This document shows positions 8,399-17,237 of a DNA stretch of 40,847 nucleotides, one piece after another. A program made the position numbers and the translations under genes. The stretch's first letter is position 1, and each line of letters starts with the position of its first letter. This DNA is from Actinomycetota bacterium. Its GTDB lineage: Bacteria; Actinomycetota; Actinomycetes; Actinomycetales; Dermatophilaceae. The stretch covers positions 1 through 40,847 of the forward strand of contig JAIUPO010000030.1 of assembly GCA_020160805.1 (NCBI GenBank). Reading direction: 5' to 3'. Below the pieces are notes generated by a model. The model saw nothing but the letters and a program-made list of their open reading frames with translations, was not told where the DNA came from and made no database searches.

Positions 8399-9682
8399 AT
8401 GCCGTCCACAACCACTCGACTGGCTGCCGCCGGCATCGCTGCGCTGACCGGGGCGGCGGCCTTCGCCGCCGCCCCGGCGCAGGCGGCCGGCGCCGAGATT
8501 CACGTCTCGACCAAGGGCTCGGACTCCGCCGCCGGAACAGCGGCGGCGCCGCTGCGCACGGTTCAGGCGGCCATCGACCGGGCGACGCCGGGCACGACCA
8601 TCAAGGTGCACGCCGGGACGTATTCACAGGTCCTGAACATCAAGAACTCCGGCACGGCCAGTGCCCGCATCGTGGTGACCAATGCTGGGGATGGGGCCGT
8701 CACGCTCACCTCGGCGCAAGCCCCGGACTCGTGCTCGAACCGGCGCCCGTCGTCACGGCGCACCATCAAAATCATGACCGGCGCCGATTACTGGACCTTC
8801 CAGGGCCTGAATATCGTGCATGGCGCCTACCTGTCGGGCAAGGGTTCCGGCAAGGCGTACTCCTGGCACGCAGGCCTGGTGAAGAAGGGCCTGTGGGAGC
8901 CGCGTCGGCAGGTTCCTGGCACGGGTTCGCGCAACCCGACCGCGGCTCGCGGCGCGGCGGCATACCTCGCCAAGGTCACGGGCACCCCCATGGACCCCGT
9001 CGAGGGGATCTCCTTCATCGGCAATACGATGACCGGCCGCGGCATTTATGCCTCGCTGTCGAACTCCGGAGTGGTCAAGGACAATGTCATCAAGGACATC
9101 ATCTGCGGCACCGGTCCCGGTGTCTGGGCGATGAACCACAGCAACTTCTGGCAGGTCAGCGGCAACGACATCTCGCGCATCAAGCCGGCTGTTGGGGCGC
9201 ACTTCATGCACGAAGGCATCCGGTTCGGCTCGGCCGCGAACTACAACACGATCACGAACAATTACGTTCACGATCTCGAGGGTGATGGTCGCGCCTTCAA
9301 CACCGATGTCGACGGCAGCTGGAACACCTTTAGCAACAACACAGCAGCCAATGTGGCGATCGGCTACAACGACCAAATGTCGGGCTGGGGCAACACCTGG
9401 ACCAACAACACGGTCACGCGCTATCGCACCTACGCCTTCGCCTTCCGGATGAAGGATGGCAGCTTGCGCTTGCCGAGCAAGCACAGCAGCACCAATGGCG
9501 CCATTGTCAGCGGTAATGTCGCGAGCAGCCCAGCTGGGGGCCGCGGCCTCGGAATGGGCGGCTCGATGAACTCGAAGTTCACCGGGAACACCTTCCCGAA
9601 TGTTTTCCTCGGCAAGTACCTCAAGACCTATTGGGGCAAGTACGGCAACACCTGGAATGGCTCCACGCGACCGCCGGTCTAA
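8399..9682 (+). CDS. Secreted right-handed parallel beta-helix protein (paralog 2)
   Basis: Close paralog of the preceding gene, about 427 aa, with the same order of motifs: a GSDSAAGTAAAPLRTVQAAI entry, ICGTGPGVW, GRAFNTDVD and IGYNDQMSGWGN. The signal peptide ends near AQAAGAEIHV. An ATG at 8387 overlaps the upstream stop. I prefer the ATG at 8399, four codons later, because GGGAG sits five bases before it. It lies directly behind paralog 1 with only 11 bp between stop and start, so the two form an operon and a tandem duplication. A strong hairpin terminator follows. Confidence 0.78.
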   Translation: MPSTTTRLAAAGIAALTGAAAFAAAPAQAAGAEIHVSTKGSDSAAGTAAAPLRTVQAAIDRATPGTTIKVHAGTYSQVLNIKNSGTASARIVVTNAGDGAVTLTSAQAPDSCSNRRPSSRRTIKIMTGADYWTFQGLNIVHGAYLSGKGSGKAYSWHAGLVKKGLWEPRRQVPGTGSRNPTAARGAAAYLAKVTGTPMDPVEGISFIGNTMTGRGIYASLSNSGVVKDNVIKDIICGTGPGVWAMNHSNFWQVSGNDISRIKPAVGAHFMHEGIRFGSAANYNTITNNYVHDLEGDGRAFNTDVDGSWNTFSNNTAANVAIGYNDQMSGWGNTWTNNTVTRYRTYAFAFRMKDGSLRLPSKHSSTNGAIVSGNVASSPAGGRGLGMGGSMNSKFTGNTFPNVFLGKYLKTYWGKYGNTWNGSTRPPV

Positions 9683-9708
9683 CCCACGGATCGCGCCCGG
9701 AAACAACG

Positions 9709-9739
9709 GGGCCCTCCCACCATCGCGGTGGGAGGGCCC
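9709..9739. terminator. Hairpin terminator between convergent genes
   Basis: A perfect 13-bp stem (GGGCCCTCCCACC and its complement) with loop ATCGC lies 27 bp after the second beta-helix gene and 33 bp from the end of the convergent third one. It has no long T-tract on either side, as is usual in high-GC actinobacteria, and probably serves both directions. Confidence 0.8.
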
Positions 9740-9771
9740 TGTTCTTGCCTCGCGGCGCTGGGGTATGCCGA

Positions 9772-11095
9772 TCAGCACCCCGCCGAGCTGAGCGGCGGGT
9801 TCTTGCCGGGCAGCACGGTGGAGCCATTCCAGGTGTTCCCGAACTTGCTCCAGTACGTGCTCGCGTTCTTGCTGATCCAGATGAAGGGCAAGGTATTGCT
9901 CGAGAAGGTGGCATTCATCATGCCGCCGACGCCGAGGGCCTTGGTGGTGGAGCCGATGGGGTTGGTGGCGACATTGCAGCGCACGATCGGCCCATTGGTG
10001 CTGCTCGCCTTCGAGGGCTGGGCCAGGGTGGCATCCATGAGCCGGAACCCCATGCCGTACTGCCGGTAGGAGTCGACCTTGTTGAACTCCCAGCGGTTGC
10101 CCCAACCGGACATCTGGTCGTTGTAGCCGATCGAGACATTGCGCGCGGTGTTGTGGTGGATGTAGTTCCAGCTCGCGTCGACGTCAGTGTTGACGCCGCG
10201 CCCGTCCAAGGGCAGGTCGTGCACGGTGTTGAAGGCAACCTCGTTGTAGTTGGCTGCCGATCCGAGACGGATGCCCTCCTGCATGTAGTGGGCGCGGGTC
10301 GACGGGGCAATATCCGTGACGTCATTGCCGATGATCTGCCAGCGGTTGGAGAAGGTCATCAGCCAGATGCCGGGGCCGATGCCGCACGGGATTTTCGAGA
10401 AGGTGTTGTTGGACGCCACGCCATAGCTCGTCAGCGCGCCATAGATTCCGCGACCGGTGAAGGCATTGCCGATGAGCTTGATCCCATCGGCAGAGTCCAT
10501 GTCTGGGGTGCCGGTCACCGAGCGCAGATACGGGATAACGGAGCTCGTCGCGGCGGGGTTGTAGCTGCCATGACCTGGGACGGCGCGGCGGGTGGCCCAG
10601 TCGTTCTTCTTCACCAGATTGGTCAGCCACGAGTAGGCCGTGTTCGACTTCTTGCCCGCAATCCAGACGCCATTGTGGATGGCGAGATTATCGATCTGCC
10701 AGTAGTCGGCGCCATTGGTGATGGTCACGGTGCGGTCCGCCGCCGGCTGCGAGTTGTCACACGGCTTCGGCTTGGAGTTGTAGGTCAGGCTGGCCATGCC
10801 AGGGTTGATCGCCGTGATGCGGATCGGGGCGGTCGCCGTCCCGGACGTCTTGATCGTCACCTTGCCGTCGTAGCGGCCGTCCGCGAGGCGAATTGTCGTC
10901 CCCGCCGTGGCCTTGTTGACGGCCGCCTGCACAGTTTTTAGCGGCGCTGCCGCCGTGCCGGGGTTGGTGTCGAGGCCGGTCGGGGCGACATACAAATCAC
11001 CGGCCGCGAGGGCTTGCGTGGTCAGGGCAATGGGGGCGAGCACCGCGGTCGCCTGCGGACGCGACGACAGCCAGGGTGCGGGGGAAAGGGCGCAT
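9772..11095 (-). CDS. Secreted beta-helix protein (paralog 3), frameshift in signal peptide
   Basis: Third beta-helix paralog, on the opposite strand, with the same TAAAPLKTVQAAV entry, PCGIGPGIW, GRGVNTDVD and IGYNDQMSGWGN motifs. It is more diverged than paralogs 1 and 2 are from each other. The ATG at 11095 has an ideal GGAGA ribosome-binding site and encodes MRPFPRTLAVVASA. That frame then runs out at 10997, while the hydrophobic continuation ATAVLAPIALTTQALAAG and the mature domain are one frame over. Joining the two gives a perfect signal peptide, so a +1-type frameshift lies near 11035-11070. A GTG at 11118 keeps the mature frame but yields a poor export signal. The gene is therefore either inactivated, phase-variable or mis-sequenced. 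Confidence 0.7.
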
Positions 11096-11168
11096 GGTTC
11101 TCCGTGGGCACAAGGCACTCACGCGTGGTGAGTGGGGAGGAGGCCGGTCGGTCCTCGGGGCGGGGGGA

Positions 11169-11192
11169 CGGCCGGACATCGACGTCCGGCCG
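11169..11192. other. Hairpin upstream of beta-helix paralog 3
   Basis: A 9-bp inverted repeat, CGGCCGGAC and GTCCGGCCG, flanks a six-base loop in the 209-bp gap between the NHL gene and the beta-helix gene, both on the minus strand. It lies 74 bp before the beta-helix start and could be a second terminator, a leader-transcript hairpin or an operator. Confidence 0.4.
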
Positions 11193-11275
11193 CTGCCGAG
11201 CGGCATCGATGCAGCTCAGGGCTGCAGAACCATAGCGAAGATTGCCCCGCGCTGTGAGAGAAGTGTGAGATAGGC

Positions 11276-11302
11276 CACAGCGTGGCGCGCGGCCACGCTG
11301 TG
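11276..11302 (-). terminator. Hairpin terminator after NHL gene A1
   Basis: A perfect 11-bp stem, CACAGCGTGGC and GCCACGCTGTG, with a five-base loop lies just two bases beyond the TAA stop of the NHL gene. It is placed to end that transcript before the beta-helix gene. Confidence 0.8.
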
Positions 11303-11304
11303 AC

Positions 11305-13125
11305 TTATTTGGTGTTCAGCCGGAAGACCGAAACCCGCTCGTTGCCCTCCTCGGCGACATACAAGCGATCGCTCTGGATGGTCAGCTGAGCCGGCTGGAA
11401 GAGCTTGCCGGTGGTGTAGCCGCGCTGGGCGATCTTGGTGACGAAGGCGCCGGCCTTGGTCCACACCTTGACCTTGTGCACCGGGACATCCGCGACATAC
11501 ACGCGCTCGGCGTCTACGGCGATGCCGAAGGGGCTCGACAACTGGTTGTCGGCGGTCCCGCGCGGAATCTTCAGCGCGCCGAGGTAGGCGCCCGCGGCGC
11601 TCCAGTGCGTGATCTGTGCCTTGGCCGAGTCCGCCACCCAAATGCTCTGGTCCTTCGGGTCGACCGCGATGCCCTTGGGGTAGGAGAACTGTGCCGCCCC
11701 CCCGATCGTGCGCTGGAAGGCGCCGGTGGAGCTGAGGACCTGCACCCGCTTGTTGTTGGAGTCCGCGACATAGATCGTGCCATTCGCCGCGACGGCGACC
11801 GACTGCGGATTCCGGAGCTGGCCAGCGCCCGCCCCGGAGGTGCCGGAGGCCCACTTGTAGGTGCCGTCCTTGGTGTAGGCGACGATCCGACCGTTGTCGG
11901 TGTCGGTGATGATCCAGTCGTTGGTCACCGGATTCGAGGACACCATTCGGGCGTAGTTGAACTGATACGCGCCGCGGCCCCGGCGGCCCCATTCCTTGAT
12001 GGGGGCACCAGTCGCGGTGAACGTTTGGATCCGCCAGTTGTAGGTATCCGACACGGCGACCGTGCCGTCCTTGGCGACCGCGACCCCGCGGGGGGCGTTG
12101 AAGCCGCCGAGCGGCGGCCGCTGCGCCGGACTCGGGTAGGCGGCGATGAAGGCGCCATTGCCGGTGAACTTCTGCACCCGGAAGTTGGGCATGTCGGCGA
12201 CCCAGAGGTTGCCAGCATTGTCCACCGTCGCCTCGCGGCCTCCGTCGGCGAACTGGCCGTTGCCGTAGCCCGCGGAGCCCCACTTGTTGATGAACTTGCC
12301 GTTCAGGTCGAACTTGCTGATCTTGTTGCCCTCGCCATCGACCACATAGACCCAACCCTTGGCCTTGTTGATCGCGATACCACGCATATCACCCTGGAAC
12401 TGGCCCGGCCCGGAGCCCTTGGACCCCCACTTCCGCAGGAAGTTGCCGTTCTTGTCGAAGACCTGGATCCGGAAGTTGCCGGGGTCGACGACATAGAGGT
12501 TGTCATTGGCGTCCAAGGCCAGGCCGTGCGGGCTGCGCATCTTGCCATTGGCATTGCCGAAGCCACCAAGGGTCTTGATCTCGGCGCCGGTGCTGGTCGA
12601 GACGACGACATTGTGGTCCCAGGTGTCCGCGACATAGACCGTCCCGGTCGAGGAGACCACGACCCGGCTCGGGTAGAGGAATTTGCCGACGCCGGAGCCC
12701 TTGGCGCCCCACGAGCGCAGGAACTTGCCGGCAGCCGAGTAGACGTCGATGGTGTAGCGATCGGTGTCAGCCATGTAGATATCGCCATTGCGCTGATCGA
12801 CGCCCAGGCCATAGGGCGTGTAGTACTGCGTCGCGCCATTGCCGCTGTTGTTGATGATCGTGCCGAGACTGGCGCCGGTGGGGCTGTAGCGCTGCACGCG
12901 ATAGTTCCAGTAGTCCCCGACCAGGATGCTGCCATCCTTGGCGGTCGCCATGCCCCAGGCATACAGTCCCGCGTGACCCTTGCCTCCGATGGCCCGCTCG
13001 AAGGTCGGGGCGATCGTGCCCTTGCCGGCATCGGAACCGCTCGCGGCGGCGCTGCCGGTGGCGGCCAACGCGAGCGCCACGGCTGCCGTACAGGTCATGC
13101 GTGCTGTCGTAGTTTTTCGGGTCAT
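11305..13125 (-). CDS. Secreted NHL-repeat beta-propeller protein, subfamily A (A1)
   Basis: About 606-aa exported protein made almost wholly of NHL repeats. I count 12, each with a variant of the core GIAVD...IYVADSNNKRVQVLSSTG. Twelve repeats fit two six-bladed propellers. The signal peptide (MTRKTTTARMTCTAAVALAL...) ends near residue 30. The ATG at 13125 is preferred because GGGGAG lies eight bases upstream; an in-frame start at 13170 adds 15 residues ahead of the signal. The mature N-terminus carries the subfamily motif GGKGHAGLYAWGM followed by GDYWNYRV. No anchor or sorting signal follows the last repeat. NHL propellers bind ligands, RNA or proteins, or are lyases; no catalytic residues are evident here. 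It is divergent from gene B1. Confidence 0.85.
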   Translation of the reverse strand: MTRKTTTARMTCTAAVALALAATGSAAASGSDAGKGTIAPTFERAIGGKGHAGLYAWGMATAKDGSILVGDYWNYRVQRYSPTGASLGTIINNSGNGATQYYTPYGLGVDQRNGDIYMADTDRYTIDVYSAAGKFLRSWGAKGSGVGKFLYPSRVVVSSTGTVYVADTWDHNVVVSTSTGAEIKTLGGFGNANGKMRSPHGLALDANDNLYVVDPGNFRIQVFDKNGNFLRKWGSKGSGPGQFQGDMRGIAINKAKGWVYVVDGEGNKISKFDLNGKFINKWGSAGYGNGQFADGGREATVDNAGNLWVADMPNFRVQKFTGNGAFIAAYPSPAQRPPLGGFNAPRGVAVAKDGTVAVSDTYNWRIQTFTATGAPIKEWGRRGRGAYQFNYARMVSSNPVTNDWIITDTDNGRIVAYTKDGTYKWASGTSGAGAGQLRNPQSVAVAANGTIYVADSNNKRVQVLSSTGAFQRTIGGAAQFSYPKGIAVDPKDQSIWVADSAKAQITHWSAAGAYLGALKIPRGTADNQLSSPFGIAVDAERVYVADVPVHKVKVWTKAGAFVTKIAQRGYTTGKLFQPAQLTIQSDRLYVAEEGNERVSVFRLNTK

Positions 13126-13318
13126 GGAAAGGCTCCCCAGGGATTCCGGTGCTCGAACGCCCGCGTCCACGCGCGGCGACTGCTGGCCAGCTTAGCCACG
13201 AGTGCCGACAACCGCGACCCCGCTGGCCAGGACAGTTCTCGATCCGTGGGACGATGGGGTTGCTCACGACCCGTGGCCATCGGGGTGTTGGTCACTATCA
13301 ATCTAGGGGTTTTTCTCA
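13126..13318. promoter_or_regulatory. Divergent promoter region of the A1/B1 pair
   Basis: This 193-bp gap must serve two divergent NHL genes. GCTGGCCAG occurs twice, at 13182-13190 and 13222-13230, exactly 40 bp apart, and could be a shared operator. I see no convincing core promoter. TAGGGG before the GTG at 13319 is the likely ribosome-binding site of B1. Confidence 0.3.
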
Positions 13319-15100
13319 GTGCGTCCTGTCTTCACTTTCGTATCCACAGCTGCCATGAGCGGCGCCCTGATCGCGTCGGCGGGAATGACTGGGGCGCACG
13401 CCAGTGCAGTCTCCGAACCCACGGTGCTCGGGGGGCCTGGACACGCAACGGTGTATCCCTCGGGGATGGAGGTCGCCCCCGATGGCAGCCTGATCGTGGC
13501 GGACACGGGCAACGACTCGGTCGCGAAGTTCACCGCTGCGGGCGCGCTGGTGTGGCGTTCGTCCGCCGGAGTCGGCGATGGCGATGAGGCCGAGAACGCC
13601 CGCGATATCGCGGTCGATGACCAGGGCTATATCTATGTTGCCGACGCTGCCGAGTTCCGCATCATCAAGCTGCGTCCCAGCGATGGCCAGGCGGTTGCCA
13701 CCTTCAATGGTCCGGCAGGGGACCGGCTCGGCTCGCCGATTGGCATCACGGCGAAAAAGAACAAGATCTATGTCAGCGATGGCGCCAAGAAGAAGATCCG
13801 CGTCTTTGACACGAACGGCAACCAGGTGCAGGTCTTCACGGCTAAGGACGCGTGTGACCTCTCGGCCGTCCGCGACGCGGACGCCGACAATCTCGGCAAC
13901 CTCTATGTCGCGAACTACAAGTTCAACAACATCGTGAAGTTCTCGCCGACTGGCGCCTGCCTCACCACATGGGGCAGCCAGGGCACCGCCAACGGGCAGT
14001 TCAAGAACCCGTATGGGGTGCGCCTGGCGAAGGACCCCAAGTGGGGCGAAGTGGTCTATGTCGCGGACTCCAACAACAACCGGGTTCAGGTCTTCAGCAA
14101 GACCGGCGTCTGGAAGGCGACCGTCGGCAAGACCGGCGCCTTCAACCAGCCGGGGACCTTCACCACGATGCGGCGAGTGGCCGTCGCCAAGGATGGCGAC
14201 ATCTGGGCCGCGGATCTGTGGGGCTGGCGGTTGGTTCGTTTCAACCGCACCGCCACCGGCTACGCCTACGCGCAGACGATCGGCGGCACCGCGCCGGCGC
14301 TGACGAAGAACTCCGTCTTCAACGAGCCACGCGCGGTCGCGGTCGGCAAGGACGGCAATCTCAACATCATGGACACCGTCAACCAGCGCGTCGTGACGAT
14401 GACCCCGTCCGGCACCGTCCTCGGCGCGTGCGGCGCCCGGGACTGGCGGCCGATCTCGGTGAACTGGCCGCGTGGCGTCGCGATCGATCCGGTGACCGGC
14501 GACCGCTGGATCGCCGACACCAAGCAGTCCCGCCTGCAGATCTTCCCGGCCAAATGCGGCGCGCAGACCTACCGGCTCGGCAATGTCGGCACGGCGACCA
14601 ATCAGTTCACCTGGCCGCACGCCATTGCGATCCGCCCGAGCGACCGCCTGGCCTTCGTCGCCGACAGTTGGAACAACCGCGTCACGGTCTGGGATGTCGC
14701 CACCCGGACGGCGCTGGCGAGCTATGCCGGCACCTTCAAGTCGCCGCGCGCCATCTCCCTCGACGCGGCGACGGGCAATCTCGTCGTGGCCGACTCGGCC
14801 AACAACCGGATCGTCACGCTGGCATACACCAAGTCCGGCGGGTTCAGCGAGGTCTCGAGCATCACCCCGGCCGGCCTGTCGATGCCCGAGGGTGTCGCCC
14901 GTGACGCCGCGGGCGACTACTGGATCGGCGACACCGGCAACAACCGCGTCCTCGTCGTGTCGTTCTCCGGGGCGATCCTGCAGAGCATCACGACGGCTGC
15001 CGGCAAGGCGATCTCCAAGCCCACCTCGATCACCGTCAACGGTTCCAAGGTCTACGTCTCGGACACCAACAACGACCGGGTCCTGGTCTACACCAGCTGA
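13319..15100 (+). CDS. Secreted NHL-repeat beta-propeller protein, subfamily B (B1)
   Basis: 593-aa exported protein with a short signal peptide cleaved near AHASA (residues 25-30), then 12 NHL repeats to the very C-terminus. The subfamily B mark is VLGGPGHATVYPSGMEV followed by VADTGNDSVAKF. This is related to the start of subfamily A (GGxGHA...) but distinct. Two Cys in the third and fourth repeats (KDACDLSAVRD and TGACLTTWG) could form a disulfide. The GTG start is supported by AGGGG nine bases upstream and by the immediate signal peptide. It is divergent from A1 and convergent with A2, whose frameshifted tail overlaps its last 65 bases. The ligand is unknown; an extracellular carbohydrate or protein is likely. 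Confidence 0.85.
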   Translation: MRPVFTFVSTAAMSGALIASAGMTGAHASAVSEPTVLGGPGHATVYPSGMEVAPDGSLIVADTGNDSVAKFTAAGALVWRSSAGVGDGDEAENARDIAVDDQGYIYVADAAEFRIIKLRPSDGQAVATFNGPAGDRLGSPIGITAKKNKIYVSDGAKKKIRVFDTNGNQVQVFTAKDACDLSAVRDADADNLGNLYVANYKFNNIVKFSPTGACLTTWGSQGTANGQFKNPYGVRLAKDPKWGEVVYVADSNNNRVQVFSKTGVWKATVGKTGAFNQPGTFTTMRRVAVAKDGDIWAADLWGWRLVRFNRTATGYAYAQTIGGTAPALTKNSVFNEPRAVAVGKDGNLNIMDTVNQRVVTMTPSGTVLGACGARDWRPISVNWPRGVAIDPVTGDRWIADTKQSRLQIFPAKCGAQTYRLGNVGTATNQFTWPHAIAIRPSDRLAFVADSWNNRVTVWDVATRTALASYAGTFKSPRAISLDAATGNLVVADSANNRIVTLAYTKSGGFSEVSSITPAGLSMPEGVARDAAGDYWIGDTGNNRVLVVSFSGAILQSITTAAGKAISKPTSITVNGSKVYVSDTNNDRVLVYTS

Positions 15101-17060
15101 TCCGCCCGCCCCGAGCATGACGATGCCGCAGCCCGACCGGGCTGCGGCATCGTCGGTTTCGCGGTGGTGGATCAGCCGGACTGGCGCAGGTTCCAGACCG
15201 AGATCCGCTCGTTGCCCTCCTCGCAGACATATACAGGCGGCCGTTGTAGAGCGCGATGCCGTCGGGCTCGATGAAGCGTCCCTTGCCGGTGCCACGCTGA
15301 CCGATCGCCATCACGAAGTCGCCATTCTTGGTGAAGACCTTGATCTTGTGACTGGGGGTATCGGCGACATAGATGCGCTCGGCGTCGGCGACGATGCCGA
15401 ACGGCTTGTTCAACTGGTTGTCGGCCGTGCCCGAGGGCATCTTCAGCGCACCCAGGAAGGTGCCATTGACCCGCCACTTGGTGACTCGACGCTTGAGGCT
15501 GTCGCTGACATAGAGGATGTTCGGGTTGCTCGGGTCGACGGTGATCCCGCGCGGGTAGGCGAACTCGGTGGCCGATCCGAACATCCGCAAGAGGGCGCCA
15601 TCCTTGGACAGCACCTGGATGCGCTGGTTGTTGGAGTCCGCGACATAGATGGTCCCGTCCGGCGTGATCGCCAGGGCCTGCGGGTTGCGGAACTCACCGA
15701 GCCCGCCCTTGCCGGCGTATCCGGTGGACCACTTGAAGAGCCCGTCCTTGGTGTAGGCCTTCACCCGCCCGTTGTCGGTGTCGACGATGACGATGTCCTG
15801 GTTGACGGGGCTGTACGCGAGCAGGCGGGCGTAGTTGAACTCGTAGTCGCCCCGGCCGCGCTGACCCCAGGTCTTCTTGAAGACACCGGCATTGGTGAAG
15901 GTCTGGACCCGCCAGTTGTAGGTGTCCGAGACCGCCACCGAGCCGTCGACCGGGTTGACCGCAACGCCACGCGGGGCGTTGAAGCCCCCGGTGGGCGGCG
16001 GCTGCGCCGGATTGGGGTATTGCCCGAGGAAGGCGCCGGTCGGCGAGAACTTCTGGACCCGGTAGTTCGGCATGTCGGCGACCCAGACATTGCCCTGGGC
16101 GTCGACGGTGGCCTCCCGCCCGCCGTCGTGGAACTGGCCCGGGCCGGTGCCATCGCTGCCCCAGCGGGTGATGAAGTTGCCCATCAGGTCGAACTTGTGG
16201 ACCTTGTTGCCCTCGCCGTCGACGACATACACCCAGCCGTTCTTCTTGTCGACAGCCACCCCACGCAGGTCCCCACCGAACTGGCCTGGCGCGGTGCCCT
16301 GCTTGCCGAAGGAGCGCAGGAAGGTGCCGTTCTTGTCGAAGACGTCGATCCGCTTGTTGCCCTGGTCGGCGATATAGATATTGTCCGCCGCGTCCAGCGC
16401 CATGCCGTGCGGGCTGCGCATCTGGCCGGGCTTGCTGCCGGCCCCACCGAACTGCTTGATCTCCTTGCCGTTGACATCCGACATCACGATCGTGTGGTCC
16501 CAGGTGTCGGCGACGAAGACGGTTCCGACGCTGTTGACCACGACCCGGCTCGGGTAGAGGAATTTGTCGGGCCCGGTGCCCTTGCTGCCCCAGGAGCGCA
16601 GGTAGGTGCCGGCCTCGCTATAGACGTCGATCTGCTGCTTGTCGGTGTCGGCGATGAAGATCTCGCCGGTCCGCGGGTCTTGGCCGAGGCCGTAGGGCGT
16701 GTAGTACTGCGTCGCCCCATGCCCGTTGTTCTTGATGAACACCCCACCATTGGGGCCAACGGGCGTGCCATCGGCCGTGAACTTCAGGATCCGATAGTTC
16801 CAATAGTCGCCGACCAGGATGGTGCCATCGCGCAGCGTGGCCATACCCCAGGCATACAGTCCGGCATGGCCGGGGCCGCCGATATTGCGTTCCCAGATGG
16901 GGGAGATCGTCGACTTGGCGTCGGGTTTCGTCACCGAGGAAGCCGGGTATGCCGTGTTGGCCGCCGCGCTGGCGCCCGCGGTGGCGCAGCCAAGGGCCAT
17001 GATCGAGGCGAGGGTGGGGACGGCAAGTCGCCGCCCCACAAAGTGGGAGCGTGTCGTCAT
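15036..17060 (-). CDS. Secreted NHL-repeat beta-propeller protein, subfamily A (A2), C-terminal frameshift
   Basis: Subfamily A protein with a signal peptide (MTTRSHFVGRRLAVPTLASIMALG...), the GGPGHAGLYAWGM and GDYWNYR motifs, and 11 clean NHL repeats. The twelfth repeat breaks after GRLYM. The expected EEGNERISVWNL continues in another frame and ends at a TGA at 15172-15174. At 15227-15236 the plus strand reads ACATATACAG, where the paralogs have ACATACA. A 2-bp TA gain therefore explains the shift. As written, the last 50 or so residues are missense, run through the terminator and overlap B1. The ancestral gene is 15172-17060, about 629 aa. It may be a real slippage event or a sequence error; 11 intact repeats would probably still fold in part. 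Confidence 0.8.
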   Translation of the reverse strand: MTTRSHFVGRRLAVPTLASIMALGCATAGASAAANTAYPASSVTKPDAKSTISPIWERNIGGPGHAGLYAWGMATLRDGTILVGDYWNYRILKFTADGTPVGPNGGVFIKNNGHGATQYYTPYGLGQDPRTGEIFIADTDKQQIDVYSEAGTYLRSWGSKGTGPDKFLYPSRVVVNSVGTVFVADTWDHTIVMSDVNGKEIKQFGGAGSKPGQMRSPHGMALDAADNIYIADQGNKRIDVFDKNGTFLRSFGKQGTAPGQFGGDLRGVAVDKKNGWVYVVDGEGNKVHKFDLMGNFITRWGSDGTGPGQFHDGGREATVDAQGNVWVADMPNYRVQKFSPTGAFLGQYPNPAQPPPTGGFNAPRGVAVNPVDGSVAVSDTYNWRVQTFTNAGVFKKTWGQRGRGDYEFNYARLLAYSPVNQDIVIVDTDNGRVKAYTKDGLFKWSTGYAGKGGLGEFRNPQALAITPDGTIYVADSNNQRIQVLSKDGALLRMFGSATEFAYPRGITVDPSNPNILYVSDSLKRRVTKWRVNGTFLGALKMPSGTADNQLNKPFGIVADAERIYVADTPSHKIKVFTKNGDFVMAIGQRGTGKGRFIEPDGIALYNGRLYMSARRATSGSRSGTCASPADPPPRNRRCRSPVGLRHRHARGGRISWCRPGPGRCWCPRRRPWNR
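15119..15154. terminator. Bidirectional hairpin terminator
   Basis: A perfect 17-bp stem, starting GACGATGCCGCAGCCCG, has a two-base loop. It sits 18 bp beyond the B1 stop and 17 bp beyond the ancestral A2 stop at 15172. Because of its frameshift, A2 is now translated straight through this hairpin. Confidence 0.85.
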
Positions 17061-17192
17061 ATGAGGGGGGTTCCTTCCAACTGGTTCGCTCGCGAAGCGG
17101 TCGAGCGGACGCGGCCAATCCTACGGACCATCCACCCGGCGCCGACCAGGTCCCCCTTTTCGAGGACAGCCCTCTGAGCAGCCAAAATGCCA

Positions 17193-17220
17193 AAGGGCGG
17201 GCCCGATCGGGCCCGCCCTT
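17193..17220. terminator. Palindromic terminator after NHL gene A3
   Basis: A perfect 28-bp GC-rich palindrome (AAGGGCGGGCCCGA and its mirror complement) lies 17 bp beyond the A3 stop, in the 177-bp gap before A2. On the minus strand it is followed by TTTGGCATTTTGG, a weak T-rich tail. It probably ends the A3 transcript. Confidence 0.75.
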
Positions 17221-17237
17221 CGACATCTACGACGGAA

